DNA from: Candidatus Ornithobacterium hominis
GTDB lineage: Bacteria; Bacteroidota; Bacteroidia; Flavobacteriales; Weeksellaceae
DNA: 64,000 bases
Direction: 5' to 3'
Assembly: GCF_951229915.1 (NCBI RefSeq)
Contig: NZ_OX579588.1
Span: 1,054,001 to 1,118,000, forward strand
The stretch's first letter is position 1. Each line of letters begins with the position of its first letter. A program made the position numbers and the translations under genes. A model generated the notes under the pieces. The model was not told the origin of the DNA. It did not search any database and was given only the letters and a program-made list of their open reading frames with translations. This document shows, one piece after another, positions 1-8,947 of the stretch.

Positions 1-1187
1 TTTTGTATTGTGGTTCGGATTTGTATACGGCGAAGTATATCCTCAGTAATAGCACCTATTGCCTGCCCTTCATAGATTTCTTGCCCGCTACTTAGGCGAA
101 TGCAGCCTTTTGCCCCATCAATTCGTTCTATGATATAGCCATTTCGGTAAGCCTCAATCTCTCCACTCTCTGCATAAAGATCAAATCCTTCATCTACTAT
201 GCGTGTGGCTGACCGCAAACCTACCTTAGTCGTGGCATCAAAGCTAATTCTCGCCCTTGGGGCTCCGCCTTTTTTCTTTGCAAGGACGATGGCATCAAGA
301 TAGAGATAACCATTGGTAGCTGTTGTTCCTACTTGTTCTACCCCCATTACCTCAATTTTTTTAACAAGGCGTTTATTGAAAGCATCAATAGTATCAAGGC
401 GATACACTTGGTTGTAGATATCATCTTTGCGGTGTGTAGCACTATAAAGAAGCGTAAAGAGAGGATTAAAATTTTTCAATCCCTCGCGAGTTTTGTTATT
501 TTTATCTGCTCCAAGTACACTTTGAGGCTCATCTATGATTAAAATAGGGTGTGTTTCAGCAATTACATCGATAGGTTTTCGCCAAGCAAAATCCTCTAAT
601 TTCATTGAAATACGACGGGCAGCGGCTCCTGTGGCGTTAAAGGCTTGGGTATTGATAACCATCACATGTATCTTTGAATCGGAGGCAAACTGATCAATCG
701 CGGTGAGCCGTGCACTGTCATAGACAAAGTGCTGCATACGCTCGCCATACTCTTCCGCAAAATGGTCTGCCATCGTTTCAAGACTTTTAATCACGCCCTC
801 ACGAATAGCTACACTGGGTACAACAATAATGAACTTTGTCCATCCGTAGTGCTTATGAAGTTCGTACATTGTTTTTATGTAGGTATAGGTTTTACCCGTA
901 CCAGTCTCCATTTCGATGCTGAGTGCTAGTGTGCCGTTGGCATCGCGTTGTACTTTATCAATTGGCTGTAAGTCTTGACTTATTTGTACTTGACGGATAT
1001 TTTGGGTTAGCTTATCGTCACTAAGTACAAGGTCGTAGTTGCGAAAGCCTTCTGTGAAATCCAGTTTGCCTTTACCCACATCCATACGATAAGCAAAAGC
1101 ATCTTGTTGTGGCTGCCCGTAAAAAATCTCCACAATAGCTTGTGCTGCGTCTTCTTGAAACTTCTGATGTTTGTATTGTAATTTCAT
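1..1187 (-). CDS. res: Type III restriction enzyme Res subunit, partial (3' end beyond window)
   Basis: I translated this myself: the frame is open from an ATG at 1187 (reading left) to position 1 with no stop, so about 395 N-terminal residues are present. It is the ATP-dependent helicase and nuclease subunit that cuts DNA with the Mod subunit. Seen: Walker A in METGTGKTY near residue 105, a VPSVAIREG segment after it, and a DEPQ motif II near residue 220, which is typical of Res subunits, followed by SATHRKD (motif III). The C-terminal PD-(D/E)XK nuclease would lie outside the window and cannot be checked. It starts 18 bp after the mod stop, so the two are almost certainly co-transcribed. 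Confidence 0.93.
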   Translation of the reverse strand, partial: MKLQYKHQKFQEDAAQAIVEIFYGQPQQDAFAYRMDVGKGKLDFTEGFRNYDLVLSDDKLTQNIRQVQISQDLQPIDKVQRDANGTLALSIEMETGTGKTYTYIKTMYELHKHYGWTKFIIVVPSVAIREGVIKSLETMADHFAEEYGERMQHFVYDSARLTAIDQFASDSKIHVMVINTQAFNATGAAARRISMKLEDFAWRKPIDVIAETHPILIIDEPQSVLGADKNNKTREGLKNFNPLFTLLYSATHRKDDIYNQVYRLDTIDAFNKRLVKKIEVMGVEQVGTTATNGYLYLDAIVLAKKKGGAPRARISFDATTKVGLRSATRIVDEGFDLYAESGEIEAYRNGYIIERIDGAKGCIRLSSGQEIYEGQAIGAITEDILRRIQIRTTIQ

Positions 1188-1205
1188 ACGCTCTTTACTT
1201 TTTTA

Positions 1206-3197
1206 TTAAATGACATGGATACGCTTATAGACCTCATCTTGGTTCCAACCGCAAAGTTGCTTGAACTGTTCGTAGATGTTGAGTTTATCGGCATCGGTAG
1301 CAAAACAAGACTCTCGGAAGATGACGCGCAGTGGCTTCATTTTGGCAATATGGCTTATGGCTTTGATATTTATTTCCTTGTCGAAGCAAGCTACGAGAGC
1401 TCCTTCATTCACGATATGTAGATTTTTACCTGCTACTTCTTCCTTTCGAAGTGGATAACTAAGTTCTACGCCCCAATCTACCATACAACCGAAGAGCAGG
1501 TCCAGTTCTGTGCGGTCGTATTTTACACTATCTACTTGAGTGAAAAGGTTTTCTTGCTTTAATCCTACAGGTTCAAAATATACCTCCTCCATATTGGAGG
1601 AGTCCACGCGAAGTACCCTAAATCCAGTATCTATCTTCTTATCCTTGTTTTTAGGGTCTTCCTTTATTTGCTTGCCAGCTCTACGAATACGCTCCTTGCC
1701 AATCTCACAAATAGTATCATAACCTGCATTACGGGCTTCGCTTCCCTCGGGAGTAGCCTCAGGCAGTTGCACCATAATGTACTTGCGCTTACCACCATCT
1801 TGAGCATTCAATTGCATCACCGCATGGGCTGTAGTAGCCGAACCAGAAAAGAAGTCGAGGATGAGGGAGTCGGGGGAAGTTCCTAAACTCAATAAAAACT
1901 TTATTAAATTAACAGGCTTTGGATAATCAAAAACTTTATCAGCAAAAATTTGTTTTAAATCATTAGTACCTTGTGTATTAATATAATCTAACAATACAGA
2001 CTCTGGATATTTTTCAATATATTCAGCCTCTCGTTCTTTTGCATATACCCTACCATTTTCAAAATGGACAACATTAGCATTAAATTTTTCAATAAAAGTA
2101 CCATCTCCCCAACGCCATCTCCCCAACGCCATATCCCCACTACCACGAGGCTGAGGACGATAACAAACATAACCTTTATTTAACAACTCTTCATTTTGTG
2201 ATTCATATACAGGACTATTATTTAAATTATAATCAAATAATAATTTTACATCATTTACTTTTTCATTATAATATATAGAATATCCCATACTTGGTCTTTC
2301 AGGCAAAGTATCCCCTCCTCCTCCTTGCTTTTCTAAAATTCTAAGACTATAATTACCTTCTTCATCTTTACGACTAAATTTTTTAGCGTTTTTAACTAAA
2401 AAAGGATTAAATTCAAAAGACCCTTTTCCATAAATCAAAATATAATCAGCCGATGTAATAACTTTATTTTTTCCAGTATCATTTTTTGAACCGCTACTTT
2501 GTTTTCTGGTTATCTGCCCCACAAAATTCCCTGCCCCAAACACCTCATCACAAATCTTTCTTAAGTGATGCACCTCATTATCATCAATAGAAATAAAGAT
2601 AACACCATCATTTGAAAGAAGTGTTCGTGCTACCAACAAACGGCTATAAATCATAGAGCACCAGTCAGAGTGATAGCGAGGACTAGAATCAGGGTTTTGT
2701 CGTAGTCTATTACCGTCCTCATCAAGGTTGCCCATAGCCTCATCCATTTCTTCCCTACTCATAGCAAAGTCGTCTTCATAAACAAAGTCCTTGCCTGTGT
2801 TGTAAGGAGGGTCTATGTATATCATTTTCACCTTACCGAGGTAGGCGCGTTGTAAAAGTTTTAGTACTTCTAGGTTATCACCCTCTATATAAAGGTTTTC
2901 AGTATTATCCCAATCTAAACTATCTTCTACCACGGATCGTAGGGTTTGTCGAGTAGGTTCAGTTGCAACTCGTTTTGCTGTCTGTTTTCCAACCCACTGA
3001 AAACCAAAGCTTTCTTCATCGCTATCAGCAATGGCATCGCCTAGTAGCTCACGCAGTACATCAAAATTCACTTTATGTTTTAGCTCTCCATTTGCCTCAC
3101 GCACCTCCGTGAATGCTGAGGGTATTATTTGTTTTAACGCATCAATCGTAAAATCACTATGCGATGCTGAGGTTAAGGTTTGTTTTTTTATTTTCAT
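1206..3197 (-). CDS. mod: Type III DNA adenine methyltransferase Mod
   Basis: Modification subunit of the type III system: it methylates one strand of the recognition site and gives the complex its specificity. The 663 residues carry DPPYNTGKDF (catalytic motif IV) at 129-138 and the S-adenosylmethionine-binding DFFSGSATTAHA near residue 450, the beta-class order with the target recognition domain between them. An ESFGFQWVGK segment near 62 fits Mod N-termini. The middle (about 1890-2530) is extremely AT-rich while both ends are near 45% GC, which points to exchange of the recognition domain. A 14-bp tandem repeat lies at 2101-2128. The start is 6 bp after the DUF4391 stop, in a tight operon. 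Confidence 0.95.
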   Translation of the reverse strand: MKIKKQTLTSASHSDFTIDALKQIIPSAFTEVREANGELKHKVNFDVLRELLGDAIADSDEESFGFQWVGKQTAKRVATEPTRQTLRSVVEDSLDWDNTENLYIEGDNLEVLKLLQRAYLGKVKMIYIDPPYNTGKDFVYEDDFAMSREEMDEAMGNLDEDGNRLRQNPDSSPRYHSDWCSMIYSRLLVARTLLSNDGVIFISIDDNEVHHLRKICDEVFGAGNFVGQITRKQSSGSKNDTGKNKVITSADYILIYGKGSFEFNPFLVKNAKKFSRKDEEGNYSLRILEKQGGGGDTLPERPSMGYSIYYNEKVNDVKLLFDYNLNNSPVYESQNEELLNKGYVCYRPQPRGSGDMALGRWRWGDGTFIEKFNANVVHFENGRVYAKEREAEYIEKYPESVLLDYINTQGTNDLKQIFADKVFDYPKPVNLIKFLLSLGTSPDSLILDFFSGSATTAHAVMQLNAQDGGKRKYIMVQLPEATPEGSEARNAGYDTICEIGKERIRRAGKQIKEDPKNKDKKIDTGFRVLRVDSSNMEEVYFEPVGLKQENLFTQVDSVKYDRTELDLLFGCMVDWGVELSYPLRKEEVAGKNLHIVNEGALVACFDKEINIKAISHIAKMKPLRVIFRESCFATDADKLNIYEQFKQLCGWNQDEVYKRIHVI

Positions 3198-3203
3198 GTT
3201 GGT

Positions 3204-3818
3204 TTATTCTTTCGTTTCTAAGTACTTTTTTCTTTGATTAATCTGGCTGCGTAGCTGCATCTGCTTGCCTAATGATTTTTCTTTATCTATTCTTCGCTCC
3301 AGTTGTTCAATTTCCTTGAGTATCCGTTCTTTTTCTTGTTTGTTTTGAATCCGCTCATCTAACGTTTGCTCTGTATTGAGAGAAATGTCGCCGATAGTAA
3401 CAACTAAATGTTCCCATAGTGCATCGAAATTAAGTCCACTGAGGGGGATACGGAGTTCGTCCTTCACATTCCAGTCACTGGTATGTAGCCCTTCGTGAAT
3501 GATAGCAAGCTGAGCCTGCTCCTCAAAAGATAGTACAAAAAGTATATGCTGGGGAATAAGCCGAGCGAGAAGTGTGATACTATCTTTGTGATAATTATTT
3601 GTTTTCAGGCTTATTGCCATCACAAAGATTTCTTTTACACTCTGTCCTTTTGCTATAGCAGGAAGTGTACTCTGAGATAAGCATGCAATGATATCAATAC
3701 GGGAAATATCAGCATCTATACGCTGCCGCTGAGCCGTGGTGAGGGAAGGGAACTTATTAAAAATTACCGTCTTCGCTATCTGCTTCTTTAGTAGAGTGTT
3801 TTGGGGTAATGCATACAT
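3204..3818 (-). CDS. DUF4391 domain protein of the restriction island
   Basis: 204 residues. The N-terminal part (IDADISRIDIIACLSQ near 33-48, and later FVLSFEEQAQLAIIHEG) matches the DUF4391 family as I know it. The C-terminal 50 residues are a charged, probably coiled-coil helix rich in K, E, Q and R. DUF4391 genes are repeatedly found between a helicase and a type III mod gene, as here. The molecular role is unknown; a structural or adaptor part of the complex is an inference. It lies 6 bp before mod and 74 bp after the AlbA_2 gene. Confidence 0.8.
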   Translation of the reverse strand: MYALPQNTLLKKQIAKTVIFNKFPSLTTAQRQRIDADISRIDIIACLSQSTLPAIAKGQSVKEIFVMAISLKTNNYHKDSITLLARLIPQHILFVLSFEEQAQLAIIHEGLHTSDWNVKDELRIPLSGLNFDALWEHLVVTIGDISLNTEQTLDERIQNKQEKERILKEIEQLERRIDKEKSLGKQMQLRSQINQRKKYLETKE

Positions 3819-3892
3819 AGGTTTTTGGACAAGTTTTGGACATTTATAACTTATTGTATATTAACAATTTACAATTGTTCTTACTTGTAAAA

Positions 3893-5686
3893 TCACTCAT
3901 TTTTGCTTTCCTTTTTGGACAAATCTTGGACATTTTGTTTTTGTTGTTGCATTGCCTTGAGACCTATACCAACTGCCTCTATCACTATTTTCTGTTTCTC
4001 AAAATACTGAGGGCTAATTACATAGTAAGTTCCAGAGCCTTTCCCAAGTCTTAGTAAATCATTAGTCTTTACTAATTGCTCAATCATAGCCTTTACCTGA
4101 CGTCTGGTCATATGATTCTGAAGTATCGTTTCAAAATCTTTCATTTTAGCTTGATTAAAGGTAGCAAAGTGTGAAAGTATTACAGGCCATGCTTGATCTA
4201 CTGTCCAGTTTGTTTGTCGAGTGTATTCTCCTTCTTTACCAGCAAACTCGTAATAGCTCTTGGATAGTACATAATATATGCCATTTGTTTTTCCTCTTTT
4301 CTCTATCATTCCTCTTTTTAGTAAAGACTCTATCAACAAGGGCTCTACATTAGCACGTTTATTTTCTTTGATCTGATTCAAAGCCAAGATTTCAAAAACT
4401 GATAGTTGTTCTTCTTCAGGCAACTCTCTTTGTTCAGACTCAATGAACTGAGCAAAAGCCACATCTTTGACAACAGATGATAGATGTAGCTCAACCCTAA
4501 ATTCATCGCTATGAGAATAATCAGGTTTTTCCTTACCCTCTGAAAGCATATTTCTGAATATTTTATCAACGCCTTGTCCTGATCGCTCGACAACTCCCGT
4601 TTTAGATAGGACATCTGCTAAGAGTCTATTTCGTGGAGTGCTTTGTACACGTAGTAAGTTTTCTTGAGTTACTCCCAAGGGTAAGCCACCCATATTCTTT
4701 ACAACCAGCTTGTCTTGATATTGTAATATAAATGTCTCACTTGTACGCCTATAATCACGATGAGCTACAGCGTTATTGATTGCCTCACGGATCACTTCTT
4801 CATTAAAAAATGGGATATTAAAGATATATGAGCCCTCATTGACATCAATTTTATCATTTCTGAGGTTAATATCATGCCAAAGCTGATCTATCATTATATA
4901 GAAAGGTTTCAGATACTCTATTCGATTATTATAAGGAATAAGGTTTTCTGTTTTTCTATACTCCAGCACAATGCGACTTTGAGGAAGAAAACGTTCTAAA
5001 GATTCTTCTTTACCACATAATATTAAGGCTGCATAACTTATCTTACCATTAAGCACTAGATGTAGATCACTTAACACTTGTTCATTAGGCAGAGAAATAA
5101 AGGAGGTATTTTTCTGTTTTGTAGCATATTTTCTCTTTAGTATATCTATAGCCTCCTCTGATAGATCTTCTAGAGTTGCTTCTTTGCAGATCTCAGCAGA
5201 AAAATCAGACTCTTGTTCCAACCAAATACTTCGAAGCATCTCGTCAGACATAGGGCGTAGTTCTTCACCAACCCTCATTAGAGCGACATCTTCGAACTTA
5301 AACACTTTACCTATAGGTCGGGCAGGAACATCTATGACTAAAACACGTCCTTTCTTCTCTACTTCATCCTCATATAACTCATAAACATCTGGTCGAATTC
5401 CTATATCTTTATAGATTTTACTTTCTAATTCTCCTATAGCATCTATACTTTGATTCGTACCAACTACTTTATGAGGATATTTGTCCTCCATACCAAGCAC
5501 AAGTGTACCTCCGCCTTCGTTACAAAAAGCAACGACATAACCAAGAATACATCTTCTTTTTTCAGAAGTTTTAGTTTTATCACCACCGTTATAGGATACA
5601 TTCCCATGTTCAGCTTTTTTGAATTCCACTTTATCTTCAGATTCTCTAGAATTCTTTAGTCCTGCAATAGTCCATCTATTTTTCAT
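3893..5686 (-). CDS. AlbA_2 (Schlafen-like AAA_4) / RecG-C-like ATP-binding protein
   Basis: About 597 residues. The N-terminal AlbA_2 putative nucleic-acid-binding domain carries EFKKAEHGN and then LGYVVAFCNEGGGTLVLG. A GHKL-type ATPase-like region follows, with EAINNAVAHRDY as the N-box and ERSGQGVDKI later. The C-terminus looks winged-helix. Such proteins are common in defence islands and as regulators; the exact role is unknown. I prefer the ATG at 5686 over a GTG three codons upstream (5695) because AGGTG lies 7 bp before that ATG. The gene is 18 bp from the helicase stop at 5705. It sits inside an otherwise familiar helicase-DUF4391-mod-res order, so it may be an added regulator or effector. 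Confidence 0.85.
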   Translation of the reverse strand: MKNRWTIAGLKNSRESEDKVEFKKAEHGNVSYNGGDKTKTSEKRRCILGYVVAFCNEGGGTLVLGMEDKYPHKVVGTNQSIDAIGELESKIYKDIGIRPDVYELYEDEVEKKGRVLVIDVPARPIGKVFKFEDVALMRVGEELRPMSDEMLRSIWLEQESDFSAEICKEATLEDLSEEAIDILKRKYATKQKNTSFISLPNEQVLSDLHLVLNGKISYAALILCGKEESLERFLPQSRIVLEYRKTENLIPYNNRIEYLKPFYIMIDQLWHDINLRNDKIDVNEGSYIFNIPFFNEEVIREAINNAVAHRDYRRTSETFILQYQDKLVVKNMGGLPLGVTQENLLRVQSTPRNRLLADVLSKTGVVERSGQGVDKIFRNMLSEGKEKPDYSHSDEFRVELHLSSVVKDVAFAQFIESEQRELPEEEQLSVFEILALNQIKENKRANVEPLLIESLLKRGMIEKRGKTNGIYYVLSKSYYEFAGKEGEYTRQTNWTVDQAWPVILSHFATFNQAKMKDFETILQNHMTRRQVKAMIEQLVKTNDLLRLGKGSGTYYVISPQYFEKQKIVIEAVGIGLKAMQQQKQNVQDLSKKESKNE

Positions 5687-5704
5687 ATATAGCACCTAAT
5701 CTAT

Positions 5705-8700
5705 TTATCTTACAACGAAAAAACAAATGAGTTCAAAATCGTCCAATCCCTTAATCTCTTGGGTAAATAAATCACCTGAAGCCCCCTCTAAGAAGCTCAA
5801 CACATCACTCTGTTCCTTGACTGTAATAATACTCCGAACAGCATCACCCAGAAGCTGTGAATATGTCTCCATATAGCGTCCATCCTTTGTTTCTTTATTG
5901 AAATCTTTACACAAATCCGCATAAGGTGTAGACTTTCCTTGACAAGACAGTCTAAGGAAATCCAGCATCTTTTTAGGCTGTAAATGATTGACTAATACTT
6001 CTCCTTCCATAGAAACATAGACCATATAGAAAGGGTGCAATTGATTTTTGCGATCTATATTCACTCCTCTATTACGGTTTTTGAGAATGTAAATAACCCC
6101 AGGAAGTAAAGACTCTGTACTACGAACCACTGTATGCAGCCCAAAAGGCATTTGTTCCAGATCGTCATGTCGTCTGACATAATCTAACAAGTCAAGGCGA
6201 AATTCATTGAGACCAAGGTCTAGAATAGAAATACCCGTACTCATTTCCTCCAAATCTACTACTTCTGTCTGTAGCCGTTCGAGCTGCTTGTGACGATATT
6301 CTAAATCTCCTTTGTCATCATCCGAAAGCAAGTTGTCATCACCAGTAGAAGTCATTACAGAAACCTTCATTCGGTTCTCAACTCTAGCTTTAAGGTTAAT
6401 ATATTCATCAAGCTGTATATCTGGCCAATAATTCACCATTTGAATATGAGTATTTCGAGACCCTATACGATCTATTCGCCCAAAACGCTGTATGATGCGC
6501 ACAGGATTCCAATGGATATCGTAGTTGATAAGATAATCACAATCCTGTAGGTTCTGCCCCTCCGAAATACAGTCTGTCGCAATGAGAATATCTATCTCTC
6601 CCTGTATTTCAGGGAAAATAGCATCCTTATCCTTCGATACAGGAGAAAATAATGTAAGCGCTTTATTGAAATCCAACTTCTGTCGCCCTGGTAATTTAAG
6701 TGTACTTCTCGCATCAATACCACCTGTAATCAGAACACTATGTAAGCCATGCCGCTCAAGTATTATCTCTGATAAAGAATCATACAAATACTCTGCTGTA
6801 TCTGAGAAAGCTGTGAAAATAATTACCTTCTTATTTTCTTTATTAATCGGATTAGTTATTTTACCATCAATATCCTCTAACAACCTCTGTAATTTCGCAT
6901 CATACTCAGAGGTAATACTCTCAGTATGTTGCAACAAATTTTGTAATACTTCTAGGTCTTCACGAAGGTAGTTATCCCAGCTGAGATAATCCATATCTTG
7001 TAGATTGATCGTTGTCTTCCCCCCACCGACAAATAGATCGTCATTGAGCTCATCAAGGTCAAATCCTTCTTCGAAATCATATTCGCCTACAGCAACATTT
7101 TCTCCATTTTTTATTTGTTCAATTTTTTTTATCGTCGCAACCAGCAAACTCATAAGGCGTTCCAAAGTAAGCCTAAAAGAATGAACGGAACTCTCTAATC
7201 TCTTTAAGATATTGATACACATCAATCTACGAATCCCTCTCTCTCGCCCAGTTCTGGATAACCCACTTTCATTACCTTTATCATCAATAGTAGCATATTT
7301 CTCCTGCTTACTCTTTAAAATAAAGTCAGAAGGTGTATATATGGCTAAATTCAAACTTGATAAAAGTGTATAAATATCATCATAGGAAATCCGATCTCCA
7401 TCTGTGGAAAGCTTAGGATGACGGGATAAAACAGGAAGACGCTCAGGAAAAGTCCCAATATCTGATGTATCATAGTACTGCTCAATATGTCTCCGAGAGC
7501 GAGCAATAGTCACACTATCTAAAACCTCAAAAAAATCAAAACTAAGTGCTTGGAGTAAAGCTTCTGTTGTTCGTTCTTTCTCTGAGAGTTTGCTCCATCT
7601 ATTATATTCAGTCTGTGCTTGACGGAAAATATCATCAATGGAACTTTCTGTCTTGAGTAATTTATCAAAAGATTCAACATTGCCTTCATAAGCTAGCTGC
7701 AGCTGATTCTTGAGATCATTGAAACGGTTATTAACTGGTGTTGCTGATAACATCAAAACCTTAGTCTTTACACCATTACGAATAACACAATTGAGCAAAC
7801 GCAAGTAGCGATTTTCTCTTGGGTTTTGATCCTCCTCATCAGTCGTTATCTTACCACCATTACGAAAGTTATGACTTTCATCAATTACTACAAGATCATA
7901 ATTACCCCAATTGATTTTACTTAAATCCATACCATTACTAGAACCTTGCTCTCTTCCTAAATCTGTATGATAAAGAACATCATAACGCAAACGATCTGCT
8001 GCTAAAGGATTATTCTTATAATTACTTCGATAAGTCATCCAGTTGTCATTAAGTTTCTTAGGACAAAGCACAAGAACAGACTTATTACGCAGTTCATAAT
8101 ACTTAATAACACTAATTGCAGTAAATGTTTTACCCAGCCCTACACTATCTGCTAAAATACAGCCATTGTATGTATCCAACTTGTTGATAATACCTAGAGC
8201 GGCATCCTGCTGGAATTTATAAAGTTTATTCCATATAGTAGTTTCTTTAAACCCTGTAGCTTCGTTAGGAAGTACATCATCAGAAATATCATCTAAAAAC
8301 TCGCGGAAAATATTGAAGAGGGTAATAAAATAGAGCAGTTCGGGCGGATTTTCTTTGTATACACTCGAAATGCTTTCCACAACTTCGTTGGTTACATCTT
8401 GCAACCGATCCTTATCGTTCCAGAGTTGTTCAAATAATTGTGTATAGTGTTCACTAAAGGGAGATTCTGCTTTTTGTATCATTGTATAGGCGTTGTCACC
8501 TCGTTCTACTCCGAGCTCTACAGTAGTGAATCCAGTTAGCGGCATATAAGAGCAGTTGTCCACTACGCCAAAGCCCATCATATTTTCTTTAGTCTTATTT
8601 GACTTGAACTTGACCTTTCGACGGATCCACTCTGCACATTCTCGTGCAATAGCCTTTTGTGTCAATTCGTTACGAAGTTGGATTTCAAACTCACTTCCTA

Positions 8701-8947
8701 TAAGACTACGCTCTCTATGCAAACGAGGAATATAAAATTCGCGTTGAACTTTACTTGTTTTCTCTGCTATAAAGGTAGGTGAAGTAAAAATAAACCTCAG
8801 CTCTTCCACCCTCTCTAGCTCTTTCTTAAGTTCTTGAAAAGCATAAATAGAAAAACAAGATGCCGCAATAGAAATTCGGCTACCAGAACTCAAAGTCGAG
8901 CGAAGATCTTCAGCTAATGTTTTGTGTATATTATCAATAAGCTCCAT
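5705..8947 (-). CDS. PLD-like / SNF2-family helicase of the restriction island
   Basis: 1080 residues. The N-terminal region (about 1-150) resembles the phospholipase D-like domain found ahead of such helicases, but I see no clear HKD catalytic motif. The SF2 core follows: Walker A in DSVGLGKT (267-274), DESHNFRN (motif II), LSATPVNNR (motif III), IIFTAFSDTAEYL, then DIHWNPVRIIQRFGRIDRIG (motifs V-VI). It should be a dsDNA translocase. It is the first gene of the island; about 760 bp upstream a leftward promoter-like box is visible. Helicase plus DUF4391, Mod and Res resembles, from memory, the restriction-like four-gene class in the 2020 Gao survey of defence genes. Confidence 0.9.
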   Translation of the reverse strand: MELIDNIHKTLAEDLRSTLSSGSRISIAASCFSIYAFQELKKELERVEELRFIFTSPTFIAEKTSKVQREFYIPRLHRERSLIGSEFEIQLRNELTQKAIARECAEWIRRKVKFKSNKTKENMMGFGVVDNCSYMPLTGFTTVELGVERGDNAYTMIQKAESPFSEHYTQLFEQLWNDKDRLQDVTNEVVESISSVYKENPPELLYFITLFNIFREFLDDISDDVLPNEATGFKETTIWNKLYKFQQDAALGIINKLDTYNGCILADSVGLGKTFTAISVIKYYELRNKSVLVLCPKKLNDNWMTYRSNYKNNPLAADRLRYDVLYHTDLGREQGSSNGMDLSKINWGNYDLVVIDESHNFRNGGKITTDEEDQNPRENRYLRLLNCVIRNGVKTKVLMLSATPVNNRFNDLKNQLQLAYEGNVESFDKLLKTESSIDDIFRQAQTEYNRWSKLSEKERTTEALLQALSFDFFEVLDSVTIARSRRHIEQYYDTSDIGTFPERLPVLSRHPKLSTDGDRISYDDIYTLLSSLNLAIYTPSDFILKSKQEKYATIDDKGNESGLSRTGRERGIRRLMCINILKRLESSVHSFRLTLERLMSLLVATIKKIEQIKNGENVAVGEYDFEEGFDLDELNDDLFVGGGKTTINLQDMDYLSWDNYLREDLEVLQNLLQHTESITSEYDAKLQRLLEDIDGKITNPINKENKKVIIFTAFSDTAEYLYDSLSEIILERHGLHSVLITGGIDARSTLKLPGRQKLDFNKALTLFSPVSKDKDAIFPEIQGEIDILIATDCISEGQNLQDCDYLINYDIHWNPVRIIQRFGRIDRIGSRNTHIQMVNYWPDIQLDEYINLKARVENRMKVSVMTSTGDDNLLSDDDKGDLEYRHKQLERLQTEVVDLEEMSTGISILDLGLNEFRLDLLDYVRRHDDLEQMPFGLHTVVRSTESLLPGVIYILKNRNRGVNIDRKNQLHPFYMVYVSMEGEVLVNHLQPKKMLDFLRLSCQGKSTPYADLCKDFNKETKDGRYMETYSQLLGDAVRSIITVKEQSDVLSFLEGASGDLFTQEIKGLDDFELICFFVVR

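Noticed and set aside
1..8947. DISARM or BREX system
   Set aside because: PLD, helicase and methylase features suggested DISARM, but there is no DUF1998 gene and the PLD-like part is fused to the helicase. No BREX PglZ, BrxC or BrxL gene is present. Mod/Res motifs are clearly type III.
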